In this document: in pieces, positions 8,342 to 17,091 of the stretch
Layout of the letters: each line of letters begins with the position of its first letter
How positions within the stretch are numbered: the stretch's first letter is position 1
NCBI GenBank assembly: GCA_965602675.1
Contig: CBFCZO010000006.1
Coordinates: forward strand, 8,222-72,221
Direction: 5' to 3'
Source: DATKUA01 sp965602675
GTDB taxonomy: Bacteria; Acidobacteriota; DATKUA01
DNA length: 64,000 bases
Made by a program: the position numbers and the translations under genes
Notes under the pieces: generated by a model
Told to the model about the DNA's origin: nothing
What the model saw: only the letters and a program-made list of their open reading frames with translations
Databases searched by the model: none

Positions 8342-9223
8342 CTAGCCTATTCCTGGAATCATCGTATGTCTAACCTTGTTTAAGGCTTGCTGTGCGAATT
8401 GTAGTCTATCGTGGGGTAGGGCCTGACTTCTGGCTCGTATAAGAACATCTTCTTTACCCAGCGCAGCATAGATACCGTAAGCCGCAATTTTTAAAGTGTT
8501 CTTAATCAACAACATTAACATCGTTACAAAGTCAGTCATTTTTTTGCAGTGACGTATGATAATTATAATATCTTCATATTTGTGCTCAACATACTTTGCA
8601 AATGAAAACCTACCTACTTCACGATAGTATAATAATGGTTTTGACATGTTTACAAATGTGAACTTTCCGAATGTGCGACACCACAGATCTCGATCCTGCG
8701 ATCGATAAAACTTGGTGTCATAAAGGTTGTCGCGGAGCCAATCGCTGCGGGCAAAAACTGTTGGATGCAGGAATAACGTTTTTTCCAGGAGTATGGCAGG
8801 ATTGTTGACATCGCGCAGCGAGTCGCGGTATCCAATCACGTTTGAGCAAGCATCAATGGAATAAGCGTCCGAACCAACAATGTCAGCTTGGCTTTTCTCC
8901 GCTTCGGCCAGTTGTTCAGCGATTCGATTTGGATGCATTAGGTCGTCGGCATCCATACGAGCGATAAAGGTACCTTGTGCTAACCCGGCAATCTGATTCA
9001 AACGGTAGGCTATGCCAAGATTCTTCCCGTCTGAAAAAACACGAACACGTTCATCGGTCACCTGTTGAGCCAATTGTAGTGAGCCATCGGTTGAGCCATC
9101 GTCTACGAGAAGTAGTTCCCAATCTTCGAAGGTTTGTGCGAAAACAGAGCGAATAGCATCTTTGAGAAACTCACCAGGGTTGTAGAAAGGTATTGCAATA
9201 GTCACTTTCATTTGTTTTTGCAT
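8342..9223 (-). CDS. Family 2 glycosyltransferase (GT-A fold)
   Basis: The 293-residue protein opens with the GT2 core TIAIPFYNPGEFLKDAI, followed by the nucleotide-binding DDGSTDGS motif (residue ~42), GKNLGIAYRLN, and the metal-binding DXD-like ARMDADDL (residue ~93). It transfers a sugar from a nucleotide donor during repeat-unit assembly. A second in-frame ATG four codons later (9211) begins directly with the fold and cannot be excluded, as neither ATG has a good Shine-Dalgarno. Its 3' half is more A+T rich than its neighbours. Confidence 0.88.
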   Translation of the reverse strand: MQKQMKVTIAIPFYNPGEFLKDAIRSVFAQTFEDWELLLVDDGSTDGSLQLAQQVTDERVRVFSDGKNLGIAYRLNQIAGLAQGTFIARMDADDLMHPNRIAEQLAEAEKSQADIVGSDAYSIDACSNVIGYRDSLRDVNNPAILLEKTLFLHPTVFARSDWLRDNLYDTKFYRSQDRDLWCRTFGKFTFVNMSKPLLYYREVGRFSFAKYVEHKYEDIIIIIRHCKKMTDFVTMLMLLIKNTLKIAAYGIYAALGKEDVLIRARSQALPHDRLQFAQQALNKVRHTMIPGIG

Positions 9224-9311
9224 TGGTGGTCAGTTGCTATCAAATAAACGTATATTATGAATATAATTTTTAAATGAAAAGCAATGTGCGAGGCGAGTGC
9301 GATGATCATTG

Positions 9312-10607
9312 TCATTTGGCTGAGTTGCCTCCTTGTCGATGAACAAGAATTGCAAGAGAAAGGATTATGAAAAGCACGATGTAGGCGGCGACCTGGCAAC
9401 AACTTAACACGGTAACCGTCTGGACCAGAGTTAATCCGTATGTGTCGCTGACGAAGTAGGTAAGCACTATCCCTGAAATTGAGAGGAAATCGAATATCAG
9501 GATCAACTCCTGTTTGCGGATCGCCAACACGATGTTGCTCAATGAGCCGGAAACGAACTGGCACAAAGCCCACGGCGCCATAATCGCCGCAATGACGCCG
9601 GAAATCTCCCAAGCCTGCCCGAATGCCAGGCTGAAAAGGAACGGGCCTGCGAGAATCAGGATTGTGGTTGGGAATAATCCGATTACTAACAAAACAAGTG
9701 CCACCTTGAAGAAGAAGCCCGACAACCTTTGCGGTTCTTCTTTGAACAATGTGGACATTTTCCTCAAGTTGACATCCGCGATACTGTGTCCGATGAAAAC
9801 CAGGGGAATCTTGACTATGCGCTGAACCAAGAAGAAGAAACCGGCTGAAGCTACTCCATGCAGCTGTGCAATGATCATCGGCGGCATGTTGAGTCCTAAA
9901 TAGGCGATAAACGATGAAGGTGCGGTGAACATCGGAAACTTGCGGTTTTCCTTCAGTGCGGAAGTGAGGTGCTCCAAACGGAACGGGCAAATCAAATCCG
10001 TAATTTTCTCCCGGGATTTTCTGAACATTCTCAGGAGTCCGATACTCCTGCCGATAAGCTCGCCGAAAAAGAGTCCGAGCCAGCCAAGCTGCGCCGGACC
10101 GAAAGCGATCTGAGAGACCGCGCGGCCGCCGTTTTGCAGGATCACCACGCGTGCGATCAGCGGAAAGCCTTTTTCTCTGATGAACCAATAGCGGAAAGCG
10201 AAAAACAGTCCCGTGATCAGGATCAAGGGAAGTATCACGAAAGCCGACCACGCAGGTAGTTCTCCGAAACCGAGGATCGAATAACTGATCAGGACGTACA
10301 GAACCAGAACACCGACAACCGAGGAAAGGAGCACAAAAATCACTGATGCGACTACGAGGTAAGCGGCCTCCCTGTCGTCGTCGGCTCCCACAATCGCCAT
10401 GTGATAGGAGAGCGAAGCTATGGCGGCGGCGACCGCCAAGAATGCCAGCAGGAGCCCCATCCTGCCGATGTCATCGGGTGTGTAGAGCCGGGTGATGATC
10501 GGAGCGGAGATAATCATCAGGCCGTAACCGACGGCCGTGCCCACGGTCAGTGTTGTGACATCCCGCGCGAATCTGCCTGTAGCAATCCTCTTGAGATAGT
10601 CGAGCAA
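9312..10607 (-). CDS. Wzx-like polysaccharide flippase (MOP superfamily)
   Basis: The 431-residue protein has about twelve hydrophobic helices, beginning MLDYLKRIATGRFARDVTTL, the usual amphipathic start of O-antigen flippases. It should translocate undecaprenyl-linked repeat units across the inner membrane. A TTG at 10607 with AGGAGG eight nt upstream is the best start. A long overlapping minus-strand frame at 9208-10251 is a shadow. With the polymerases, Wzz proteins and transferases it completes a Wzx/Wzy-type pathway. Confidence 0.85.
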   Translation of the reverse strand: MLDYLKRIATGRFARDVTTLTVGTAVGYGLMIISAPIITRLYTPDDIGRMGLLLAFLAVAAAIASLSYHMAIVGADDDREAAYLVVASVIFVLLSSVVGVLVLYVLISYSILGFGELPAWSAFVILPLILITGLFFAFRYWFIREKGFPLIARVVILQNGGRAVSQIAFGPAQLGWLGLFFGELIGRSIGLLRMFRKSREKITDLICPFRLEHLTSALKENRKFPMFTAPSSFIAYLGLNMPPMIIAQLHGVASAGFFFLVQRIVKIPLVFIGHSIADVNLRKMSTLFKEEPQRLSGFFFKVALVLLVIGLFPTTILILAGPFLFSLAFGQAWEISGVIAAIMAPWALCQFVSGSLSNIVLAIRKQELILIFDFLSISGIVLTYFVSDTYGLTLVQTVTVLSCCQVAAYIVLFIILSLAILVHRQGGNSAK

Positions 10608-10675
10608 AACTGATCCTCCTGGGCCGGGATTATAAACCAGGCAGGTTGGCAGTGGGGATTATTCAGCCCTGTCAG

Positions 10676-11455
10676 TCAGTTTTTACGATACAGGCAGACG
10701 ATGTTGCTGGCAATCTTTCTGGTTGGAAGGAGCCTTCGGGCAAGGTTGCGCCTTTTCATGTCTTCACGCAGTTTCTTCTCTCTGGTCTTCGATGCTTCCG
10801 GAGAGTAGCCGCATTGGGGGCACATGTAGACCCTTATCGTTCTGGTCCTTCCCGTAAACAGCTTATATGTTCTCCAAATAATCTCCTTGAAGATCACCTG
10901 CCTGATGTAAACCAGTGCCGAATCGACCAGGCTGAAGCCGTCGAACAGATTTTTCATCTTCTTACGATCGAAGGTCCGCTGGTGGTACCAAGGGTTGAAT
11001 CTGCAACCGCAATAGAGGCAAGTTACCCAAATCCTCTTTTCCTTGAAGGGCACGGAGACCAGGATGTGTTTTGCGGCTACCCTCTGCAGTTCCAGCAAAG
11101 CTTTTCCGTACACTCCGTAAGGTATGTGTTCGAGGGTTTCCTGCGCAGTGACCAGTTCGAAGCTGTCGTCGGGAAAGGGCATTGCCTCAAGCGATCCCTG
11201 CCTGATTTCAGCTTTGCATAAGGAGTGTTCGATCGCTGTTAAAGAGCGCTCCAGCCCTGTCAGGTTGCACCGGAAGCCGTTTTCCTTGAGCATCCTAAGG
11301 AAGTAGCCGTTGCCGCAGCCCGCGTCGAGAAGCGAGGTGGTCGAATCGGGAATCATATCGAGCACCTTTGAGAAACGCTCGAGAGCCGCGGGATCGTTGA
11401 TGTACCTGTCAGCGTGCCACGCTTCGGGATTTTCGTACCAAGAAGAATCATTCAT
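10676..11455 (-). CDS. Class I SAM-dependent methyltransferase with two Cys-pair zinc-knuckle motifs
   Basis: The 259-residue protein has motif I LLDAGCGNGYFLRML (residues ~42-56), motif II/III around EAMPFPDDSFELVTAQETLEHI, and a C-terminal extension with CLYCGC (residue ~145) and CPQCG (residue ~220). These Cys pairs could hold a zinc ion. Such methyltransferases in polysaccharide loci often methylate the glycan or a lipid carrier product, but the substrate is not evident. It is the first gene of the minus-strand cluster and lies upstream of the flippase. Confidence 0.75.
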   Translation of the reverse strand: MNDSSWYENPEAWHADRYINDPAALERFSKVLDMIPDSTTSLLDAGCGNGYFLRMLKENGFRCNLTGLERSLTAIEHSLCKAEIRQGSLEAMPFPDDSFELVTAQETLEHIPYGVYGKALLELQRVAAKHILVSVPFKEKRIWVTCLYCGCRFNPWYHQRTFDRKKMKNLFDGFSLVDSALVYIRQVIFKEIIWRTYKLFTGRTRTIRVYMCPQCGYSPEASKTREKKLREDMKRRNLARRLLPTRKIASNIVCLYRKN

Positions 11456-11535
11456 ACCGGAACTCTATTGGAAGAACGCGTAATTCATAGTACAAATGTC
11501 CCGGAACATAAACAAGTAAAACCAATGATGTAAAA

Positions 11536-11581
11536 GCCCGGGCTAAGGCCGGATCTATTTCTACGACGGCCTCGCCCGAGC
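11536..11581 (-). terminator. Rho-independent terminator of the DUF1015 gene
   Basis: On the minus strand an extended hairpin (outer arms GCTCGGGC and GCCCGGGC, inner arms AGGCCG and CGGCCT) is followed by TTTTA. It starts about 25 nt after the DUF1015 stop, separating that gene from the methyltransferase and polysaccharide cluster. Confidence 0.8.
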
Positions 11582-11605
11582 TGATATCGCTCTCAGCTTG
11601 TTTGT

Positions 11606-12940
11606 TCAGACCAGTTTGCGGCACTCCATGTAGAAGCGCTTTTCCTCGGCTTCGCCCATCGAGAATGTCTTGCGGGGCAGAGCGCCGTCGAGGATCACCG
11701 TCTTGAACAGGTCGTTCTTATCCATCGCGGGTAGATAGAAGCCCATGTTGCCGGAAACGCGGCCGAGCTTGTCCACTACCGAGGTGCCGTGGACGTAATC
11801 GATCTCCTCCGCTCCGCCGTCATCGATAAACTTGTCGAGGAACAGCTGAAGCGAGCCGACCGGCAGATTCGAATCTGGATTCGAGATTTCGATGATCCCG
11901 TAGCCCCCCGACCTGATGACGCCTATCTTGTGAGCTCCGCTCTGAGCGTCGACCTGCTTTTTCATTTCATCAAGCGAGTCTGCGACGGAAAATCCGAAGC
12001 GGCCGGAGTAATGAGCTTCCATTTCTTTGAGCAGGTCCCTGTCAGTGTCGAGCTCGAAGAGCACGCGGTGAATCGGCTCGAAAACGAGGGCTTCGTCATG
12101 AACGTTGACGATCTCCGCCAGGGCGAATCTGCGCGGATCGTCCCGGACGGCCTGCTGATCGGGCGCACTCTCCTTCACCTTCTCCCAGATTGCCTTGGCT
12201 GTTGCCAGGGAATGATTGCCGTCGCCCATGGCGAAGAGCAGGACGGGCGTGTCCTCGGGCAGATCGTAGTGCCTGGCGAAGTTCTGAGGTGCGGCAAGGT
12301 TCTCGAGCGCCTCCTCGACGCCGCGTTCCAGTTCGGGATCGTCGACAAGGTAACCACGCAGGCGGCCGGATTTTTTCATCAACTCGAAGTCGTAAAGCCC
12401 CTGCAAGATATCCTTACTTTGTGTCAGCGGGCCGACGACTGTGTCCTGCGGATCGTCGATGAGGATCATGATGTGAGGCAATTCGAGGCCGGCGCCTTCG
12501 CGGATTCGCATGCGCGGCGGGATACGCTCGAGGATTGTGCCCTCGGACGCGCGAATCAGGCTTGAGGAACCTGCGTGGTAGTCGTATCTATCGAGATCGA
12601 CGCACAGCACAAGACCTTTTCTCGTTTTTCCGGCAGCGTCTCGCTCGACGTAGGCGATACCTTCGTAGGGTGAAAAAACACCCAGCTCGAGGTATTCGTC
12701 CATCTTGTTGCGTATCGATGCTATGCGCCGGTCGGGATCGGCTTCGTTCAAATACAATTCCGGGTAAATCAAATGGAGCGTGGAGGGCTCATCGCCGACG
12801 AGTTGCTCCACTTCCTTCCAGTACTCGGGTTCCGAGGTGAACTGATCGCAGGCGACAATCGCCCACTTAGTGGGATCGATCCCTTTCTTGGGCAATAGAA
12901 CCTGGGGGATTCCTATTCCTATCGATTCGAATTTTTTCAT
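11606..12940 (-). CDS. DUF1015 family protein
   Basis: The 444-residue protein has the DUF1015 landmarks: a WAIVACDQFTSEPEYW-type N-terminus, IMILIDDPQDTVVGPL, FAMGDGNHSLATAK and a C-terminal DYVHG. The family is widespread but its biochemical role is unproven; some members sit next to amino-acid biosynthesis genes. The ATG at 12940 is chosen over the GTG three codons upstream because AAGGAG is spaced eight nt from it. It is a single-gene unit closed by the terminator at 11536-11581. Confidence 0.85.
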   Translation of the reverse strand: MKKFESIGIGIPQVLLPKKGIDPTKWAIVACDQFTSEPEYWKEVEQLVGDEPSTLHLIYPELYLNEADPDRRIASIRNKMDEYLELGVFSPYEGIAYVERDAAGKTRKGLVLCVDLDRYDYHAGSSSLIRASEGTILERIPPRMRIREGAGLELPHIMILIDDPQDTVVGPLTQSKDILQGLYDFELMKKSGRLRGYLVDDPELERGVEEALENLAAPQNFARHYDLPEDTPVLLFAMGDGNHSLATAKAIWEKVKESAPDQQAVRDDPRRFALAEIVNVHDEALVFEPIHRVLFELDTDRDLLKEMEAHYSGRFGFSVADSLDEMKKQVDAQSGAHKIGVIRSGGYGIIEISNPDSNLPVGSLQLFLDKFIDDGGAEEIDYVHGTSVVDKLGRVSGNMGFYLPAMDKNDLFKTVILDGALPRKTFSMGEAEEKRFYMECRKLV

Positions 12941-13027
12941 GAGTTCCACTCCTTAAAGCTGGCATTCAAGATTATCCGTATTCCCGAGTGAAACTCAAGA
13001 ATCGATTGCCGGATTCCGCCCGTTTAT

Positions 13028-14719
13028 TCACGCGGAATCAACCTCGCTGCTATACTTCTTATCAAACCGTATGCCTTTCACGCGCCCTGCGGAAACTTCG
13101 AATCCGCTCACAGTGCCGCCTTCGTCTCTGGAGAATGTCGCCGAGATGGAGCTAAGTGTGAACACGTCGGGGGTGACGGCTTCTAACGGATCTTCGGGGG
13201 CATTGCGGAATCTCATGTAGAGCTTACCGTCCACGCTCTCAATTCTGTAAACCATATCCAACTCTTCGCTGTAGTAATCCCCGGTGTATTCTTCGAGTTG
13301 CGCTGCAGACAACACGGGAGGCGTATAACGTGTGTAGTCGTTTCTATTAACTCCGTTGACGTGGAATTCAAAGGTGAGGCTGCCGCCTGCTTCGCTGAAT
13401 TTGATCAGGAGTTCGCTGCCGAATAGCTCACCCGTGAACTCGCTTGCGCTGATCGGCAACATATCGGCCTGGTATTCATCCCGAATCAGCTTAAGACCGG
13501 ATTCGGTCGCGGCAATTTCCCAGAAGCTGTCGTTGTCTTCGGTCTTGTAATTGCCTGTACAAGACTCGAGATTTTCTTTCGACAGCAAGACGGTTTCGAT
13601 TTTATCCGCAGTCTCGACCTCAGCCTCTTCCGTGTCGGCTTCGAATTGGTCAGCGAGGTAAACATCAGCCACCTTGCGGCAGAGAGTCGAGGGATCCATC
13701 GAGCCCAGGTTGCTAAGGCATACAACTGTGAAATGCTCATTTGGGAAGCGCAGGATCGCGGTGCGGAATCCGACGAAGGCGCCGCCGTGGGCGACCGTTT
13801 TCAAGCCCTTGTATTCGCCGTGGACCAGACCGAAGGCGTAGGTGATTTCCTCACCGCTGCTCAATTTCCCTTTAGTAAGAATCAGATCGATAAGTCCTTC
13901 ATCCAGTTTGTTGTCGTAGAAATTCTGATCCCATAAATACATGTCTTCGACAGTGGTGAATACGCCGCCGTCGCCGACGATATCGAGGATCGTCTCGTTG
14001 ATCACAAAGCCGTTCTCGGTCGGCGCATATCCGGTAGCCCTGTTGGGGACAATGACGGTGCAGTCATCGTGGAAGTGGGTATTATTCATGCCGAGCGGCT
14101 CGAAGATGTTCTCCCGGGCGAACTCAGCCAACGACGTGCCGCTGACGCGCTTGACGATCTCGCCCAGGAGGAAAAAGCCGGAGTTGGAATAGAGATATTC
14201 GCTGCCTTGCGGGAAATTCAATGCTTTTTGCCGGGAGATTACCTCCAAGGCATCCTGAGAGGTGTAATACTCATCGTCGCCGATACCCCGCAGCGCCTGC
14301 AGCACAAGGTAGTCCCGGACACCGCTGATGTGGTGGACCATCTGACGGACGGTGACGGGCTGGTAAGTTTCCGAGAGTTCAGGCAAGTACTCCCTCACGC
14401 CGGCATCGAGGTCGAGCTTGCCTCGCAAGTGCAGCAAAGCGATGCAGGCGGCGGTGAACTGCTTCGCTGTCGAGGCAATACGATAGACGGAGTCCGGTTT
14501 GTTGGTGATGCCGTGCTCGAGGTTGGCCATGCCGTAGCCACGTTTGTAGAAGATCTTGCCGTCCTTGATCACGGCGAGGGAGCAGCCGGGAGAAGCGGTC
14601 GAATCCCATTCCGAAAATATCCGGTCTACCTGATCAGTTATCTCATCGGCGAGGACCGCCGGCGTTGTCAACAAGCTCAGAGTCGATAACAGAATTAGAA
14701 TCGTGTTCTTGGGCTTCAT
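13028..14719 (-). CDS. Secreted serine beta-lactamase-like hydrolase (class C / PBP family) with C-terminal beta repeats
   Basis: The 563-residue protein has a signal peptide (cleavage near residue 24, after AVLA). The catalytic triad motifs are present: SxxK as STAK (residue ~84), YxN as YSN (residue ~168) and HGG near residue 300, so it should be an active esterase, peptidase or transpeptidase-like enzyme of the periplasm or surface. After the catalytic domain (~residue 370) come two beta-rich repeats, each with a GNY/GDYYSEE-type start, similar to domains appended to many such hydrolases. The start has GAGGAGG just upstream. Confidence 0.88.
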   Translation of the reverse strand: MKPKNTILILLSTLSLLTTPAVLADEITDQVDRIFSEWDSTASPGCSLAVIKDGKIFYKRGYGMANLEHGITNKPDSVYRIASTAKQFTAACIALLHLRGKLDLDAGVREYLPELSETYQPVTVRQMVHHISGVRDYLVLQALRGIGDDEYYTSQDALEVISRQKALNFPQGSEYLYSNSGFFLLGEIVKRVSGTSLAEFARENIFEPLGMNNTHFHDDCTVIVPNRATGYAPTENGFVINETILDIVGDGGVFTTVEDMYLWDQNFYDNKLDEGLIDLILTKGKLSSGEEITYAFGLVHGEYKGLKTVAHGGAFVGFRTAILRFPNEHFTVVCLSNLGSMDPSTLCRKVADVYLADQFEADTEEAEVETADKIETVLLSKENLESCTGNYKTEDNDSFWEIAATESGLKLIRDEYQADMLPISASEFTGELFGSELLIKFSEAGGSLTFEFHVNGVNRNDYTRYTPPVLSAAQLEEYTGDYYSEELDMVYRIESVDGKLYMRFRNAPEDPLEAVTPDVFTLSSISATFSRDEGGTVSGFEVSAGRVKGIRFDKKYSSEVDSA

Positions 14720-14755
14720 CCTATCCTCCTCAGAAAATTCGGTGCGTGATCAACA

Positions 14756-15445
14756 TTATTTGGTGGCCTCTCTGAGAGCAGCTCGGGCCAGCAGACGTGT
14801 AGAATCGAGCGTCGGCAGCGGCGAGACGGTGTCGTCAACGAGCAGAGGTATCTCGGTGCAGCCCAGGACTACCGCATCGCAACCGGTATCTTTTAGCCTG
14901 CCGATCACATTGGTAAAGTGGCGTCTCGCCTCGTTGGTGAAGACCATATTCACCAGGTCGTCGAAAATTATCCTGTTAATTTCGACTCGCTCTTCCGTTG
15001 AAGGGATGACATACGCGATGTCGAATTTCTCCAAAGCCCGAGGGTAAACAGGACCTTCCATCAGGTATTGCGTGCCGGTGATGCCCAGCTTTGCGAATCC
15101 GCGCCGTTTTGCCTCAGCGCCCACCTCTTCGGCGATGTGCAGCCAGGGCAGGGGAGAGCGGTTAGCGACCAGCGGGAAGGCTTCATGGATTGTGTTGTCC
15201 GGGCTGATCAGGAAATTAGCTCCTGCCTTTGCCAGCTTTCCCGCCGACGACAGCATCAAAGCGGCCACGCCCTCCTGATCGCCGGCGTCGATGTGCTTCA
15301 TGTACTCACCCAGTGGGTGGGTGTGCATCGACATCTCCGGGTGCATGTGGCGGCCGAGGATCGCAGGGCCCTCGTTGCAGATCGTTCGGTAGCAAAGCGC
15401 CGCACCCTCGGCGCTGCAGGCGACTATTCCTATATGTTTGGGCAT
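14756..15445 (-). CDS. Aspartate/glutamate racemase family protein
   Basis: The 229-residue protein carries the two catalytic Cys contexts of PLP-independent racemases, ACSAEGAALCYR near the N-terminus and VVLGCTEIPLL (residue ~195), in the YgeA/aspartate racemase arrangement. It should interconvert L- and D-amino acids, possibly for peptidoglycan or signalling. The start codon has GGGGGA five nt upstream. It ends 36 nt before the serine hydrolase start, so the two are likely one operon, which suggests a cell-wall-related role. Confidence 0.85.
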   Translation of the reverse strand: MPKHIGIVACSAEGAALCYRTICNEGPAILGRHMHPEMSMHTHPLGEYMKHIDAGDQEGVAALMLSSAGKLAKAGANFLISPDNTIHEAFPLVANRSPLPWLHIAEEVGAEAKRRGFAKLGITGTQYLMEGPVYPRALEKFDIAYVIPSTEERVEINRIIFDDLVNMVFTNEARRHFTNVIGRLKDTGCDAVVLGCTEIPLLVDDTVSPLPTLDSTRLLARAALREATK

Positions 15446-15542
15446 CCCATTCCCCCTGATTTGAGCGTTCCACTAAAGCTCCATCTTATCAAAAGAAAGC
15501 AAACCCGGATTCATTATCTATGTATGCATTTGTAATCATTAT

Positions 15543-15571
15543 TTGCAGTCGCTTAGCTGTTTATTTACTAT
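15543..15571 (+). promoter_or_regulatory. Sigma-70-type promoter of the HTH-propeller gene
   Basis: TTGCAG (15543-15548) and TACTAT (15566-15571) are separated by 17 nt. The predicted start near 15579 lies downstream of the upstream alternative start codons, supporting initiation of the protein at 15615. Confidence 0.55.
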
Positions 15572-15614
15572 AGTGTGCGAAGAATCCAGAGATAATCAGG
15601 AAAGCACGTCATCT

Positions 15615-16931
15615 ATGGGAACAGAGGGGGAATATCTTATCGGCATTAAGGCAATAGCCCAATATCTCGATCTCAGCGTCCGCAGTGTTTACAGATGGGA
15701 GAAAGAGTACGGCCTGCCGCTGCATCGCACTTCCGGTGCGAAAGGGACCAGGGTATTAGCGCTAAAAGAAGAACTGGATCAATGGCTGGTTAACTTCGAT
15801 GGTGCGTCGTCCCGTAATTCATTGTTAAAAAATACGCTTTGGATACTCTCATTCATGGTCATCCTAATCGGCCTGATCGCAGCATTATTATTGCTGGGTG
15901 TCATCAAACTTGGGCAGGAACCATCACCAACTCACGTAAAAATCAGAGACAATCTAATTGTTATTACTGATGAACAGGGGGACGAGATCTGGTTGTTCGC
16001 TGCCAGCTCATATTCGATTGCTCAGAAAAATTTAACATCGATTATCGACTTCCGCGATATTGATGATGATGGTTTCAACGAAGTGGCAGCAGCCACATAT
16101 GACATCTCGAGGGATCAATTTCGCGTAACACTATTCGACAATGACGGGACGAGGCTCTGGGATCGCCGCATGTCATCCGAGATCAGTTTTAATGGTATTA
16201 AGCTAAGATCGTTCTTCCTTACTGCGCACGTCAAGTTCGCTCAGCGGAGCAATGGCGAGACGGTCATATTGTCTCGCTGGAACCACAGGGAGCGCTTTCT
16301 GGGTGTCATCGTGTGTCACGATATAGAGGGGGAACTGACAAATTCGTATCTGCACAAAGGGAATGTCAGTTCCATGAAGCTGTGCGATCTCGATGCCGAC
16401 GGTGAAGAAGAGATCGTATTCGCAGGTACGAATAATTTGCTGAATGGGGAAGGCGTGTTCGGGATTCTCTCAATTGATGATTTTAACGGCATCAGCCCCC
16501 CGTATAAGGTCGAACCGGAATATGAAGATCTAAGCAACAAGCTGATTAATTACATTGAAGATAAACCGGATCCTGGGATTCAGAAAGCCTATTTCAGATT
16601 TAAGAAACTGATAATCATGCCCGAATTGATGCCTGAGTACATTGTTGCGCGTGTGATCTATGCCGACTCAGCGTCAATGCACATCAGACTCGCTCAATGG
16701 AGGATTTCTAAGAACGAGACATTGGCTATCGATCATGTTTTCTCTTCGTCCGGTCATTTGAAAGCTGTCCTTCCTACTCCCAGCGCAGAAAAGATACTGC
16801 CGGGGTTTCTGAATTCCTACGGCGCCGAGAATTCATTGGATGAAATCAAAGAACTCTGCGGCAGGAGTGTATTGCGCTGGAGCGGAGCTGGCTGGGAGCC
16901 GGTTCAAATCGCAATGGAGGGAGAGGAGTAG
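15615..16931 (+). CDS. Membrane-tethered HTH protein with extracytoplasmic FG-GAP-like repeats
   Basis: The N-terminal ~60 residues form a MerR/excisionase-like helix-turn-helix (IGIKAIAQYLDLSVRSVYRWEKEYG). A single membrane helix follows at about residues 75-100 (LSFMVILIGLIAALLLLGVI), then a ~330-residue exported domain. That domain contains Asp-rich calcium-type loops, DIDDDGFNEVAAA and DLDADGEEEIVFAG, as in FG-GAP/VCBS beta-propellers. The order suggests a one-component sensor in which an outside beta-propeller is coupled to a cytoplasmic DNA-binding domain. The start at 15615 is preferred because of the promoter position. Its ligand and targets are unknown. Confidence 0.7.
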   Translation: MGTEGEYLIGIKAIAQYLDLSVRSVYRWEKEYGLPLHRTSGAKGTRVLALKEELDQWLVNFDGASSRNSLLKNTLWILSFMVILIGLIAALLLLGVIKLGQEPSPTHVKIRDNLIVITDEQGDEIWLFAASSYSIAQKNLTSIIDFRDIDDDGFNEVAAATYDISRDQFRVTLFDNDGTRLWDRRMSSEISFNGIKLRSFFLTAHVKFAQRSNGETVILSRWNHRERFLGVIVCHDIEGELTNSYLHKGNVSSMKLCDLDADGEEEIVFAGTNNLLNGEGVFGILSIDDFNGISPPYKVEPEYEDLSNKLINYIEDKPDPGIQKAYFRFKKLIIMPELMPEYIVARVIYADSASMHIRLAQWRISKNETLAIDHVFSSSGHLKAVLPTPSAEKILPGFLNSYGAENSLDEIKELCGRSVLRWSGAGWEPVQIAMEGEE

Positions 16932-17015
16932 CCAAAAAGACGATAAACTCATCAATCGTCATGGCATGTCGTGTTTTGCCGGATAGATAAGACCGTCTGA
17001 AAGCAGACATCGATT

Positions 17016-17070
17016 CAGCGCTGGATACTAATCCTGCAGTAAGGTTAGGATTAATCCAGATTCTGCGCTG
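17016..17070. repeat. Long intergenic stem-loop between convergent genes
   Basis: Three nested complementary arm pairs (CAGCGC/GCGCTG, TGGAT/ATCCA, TAATCCT/AGGATTA) make an ~18-bp interrupted stem around an 11-nt loop. A smaller hairpin (GTCTG/CAGAC) lies just upstream near 16995. No T-tract follows on either strand, so it is not a standard intrinsic terminator. It sits between the HTH protein and corA, which converge here. Confidence 0.6.
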
Positions 17071-17091
17071 GCTTAGCACCACACAAATGGT

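Noticed and set aside
9208..10251. A 347-codon minus-strand open frame overlapping the flippase
   Set aside because: It is a shadow frame: composition is atypical, no domain is visible, and it lies wholly over the well-supported flippase and the start of the adjacent gap.
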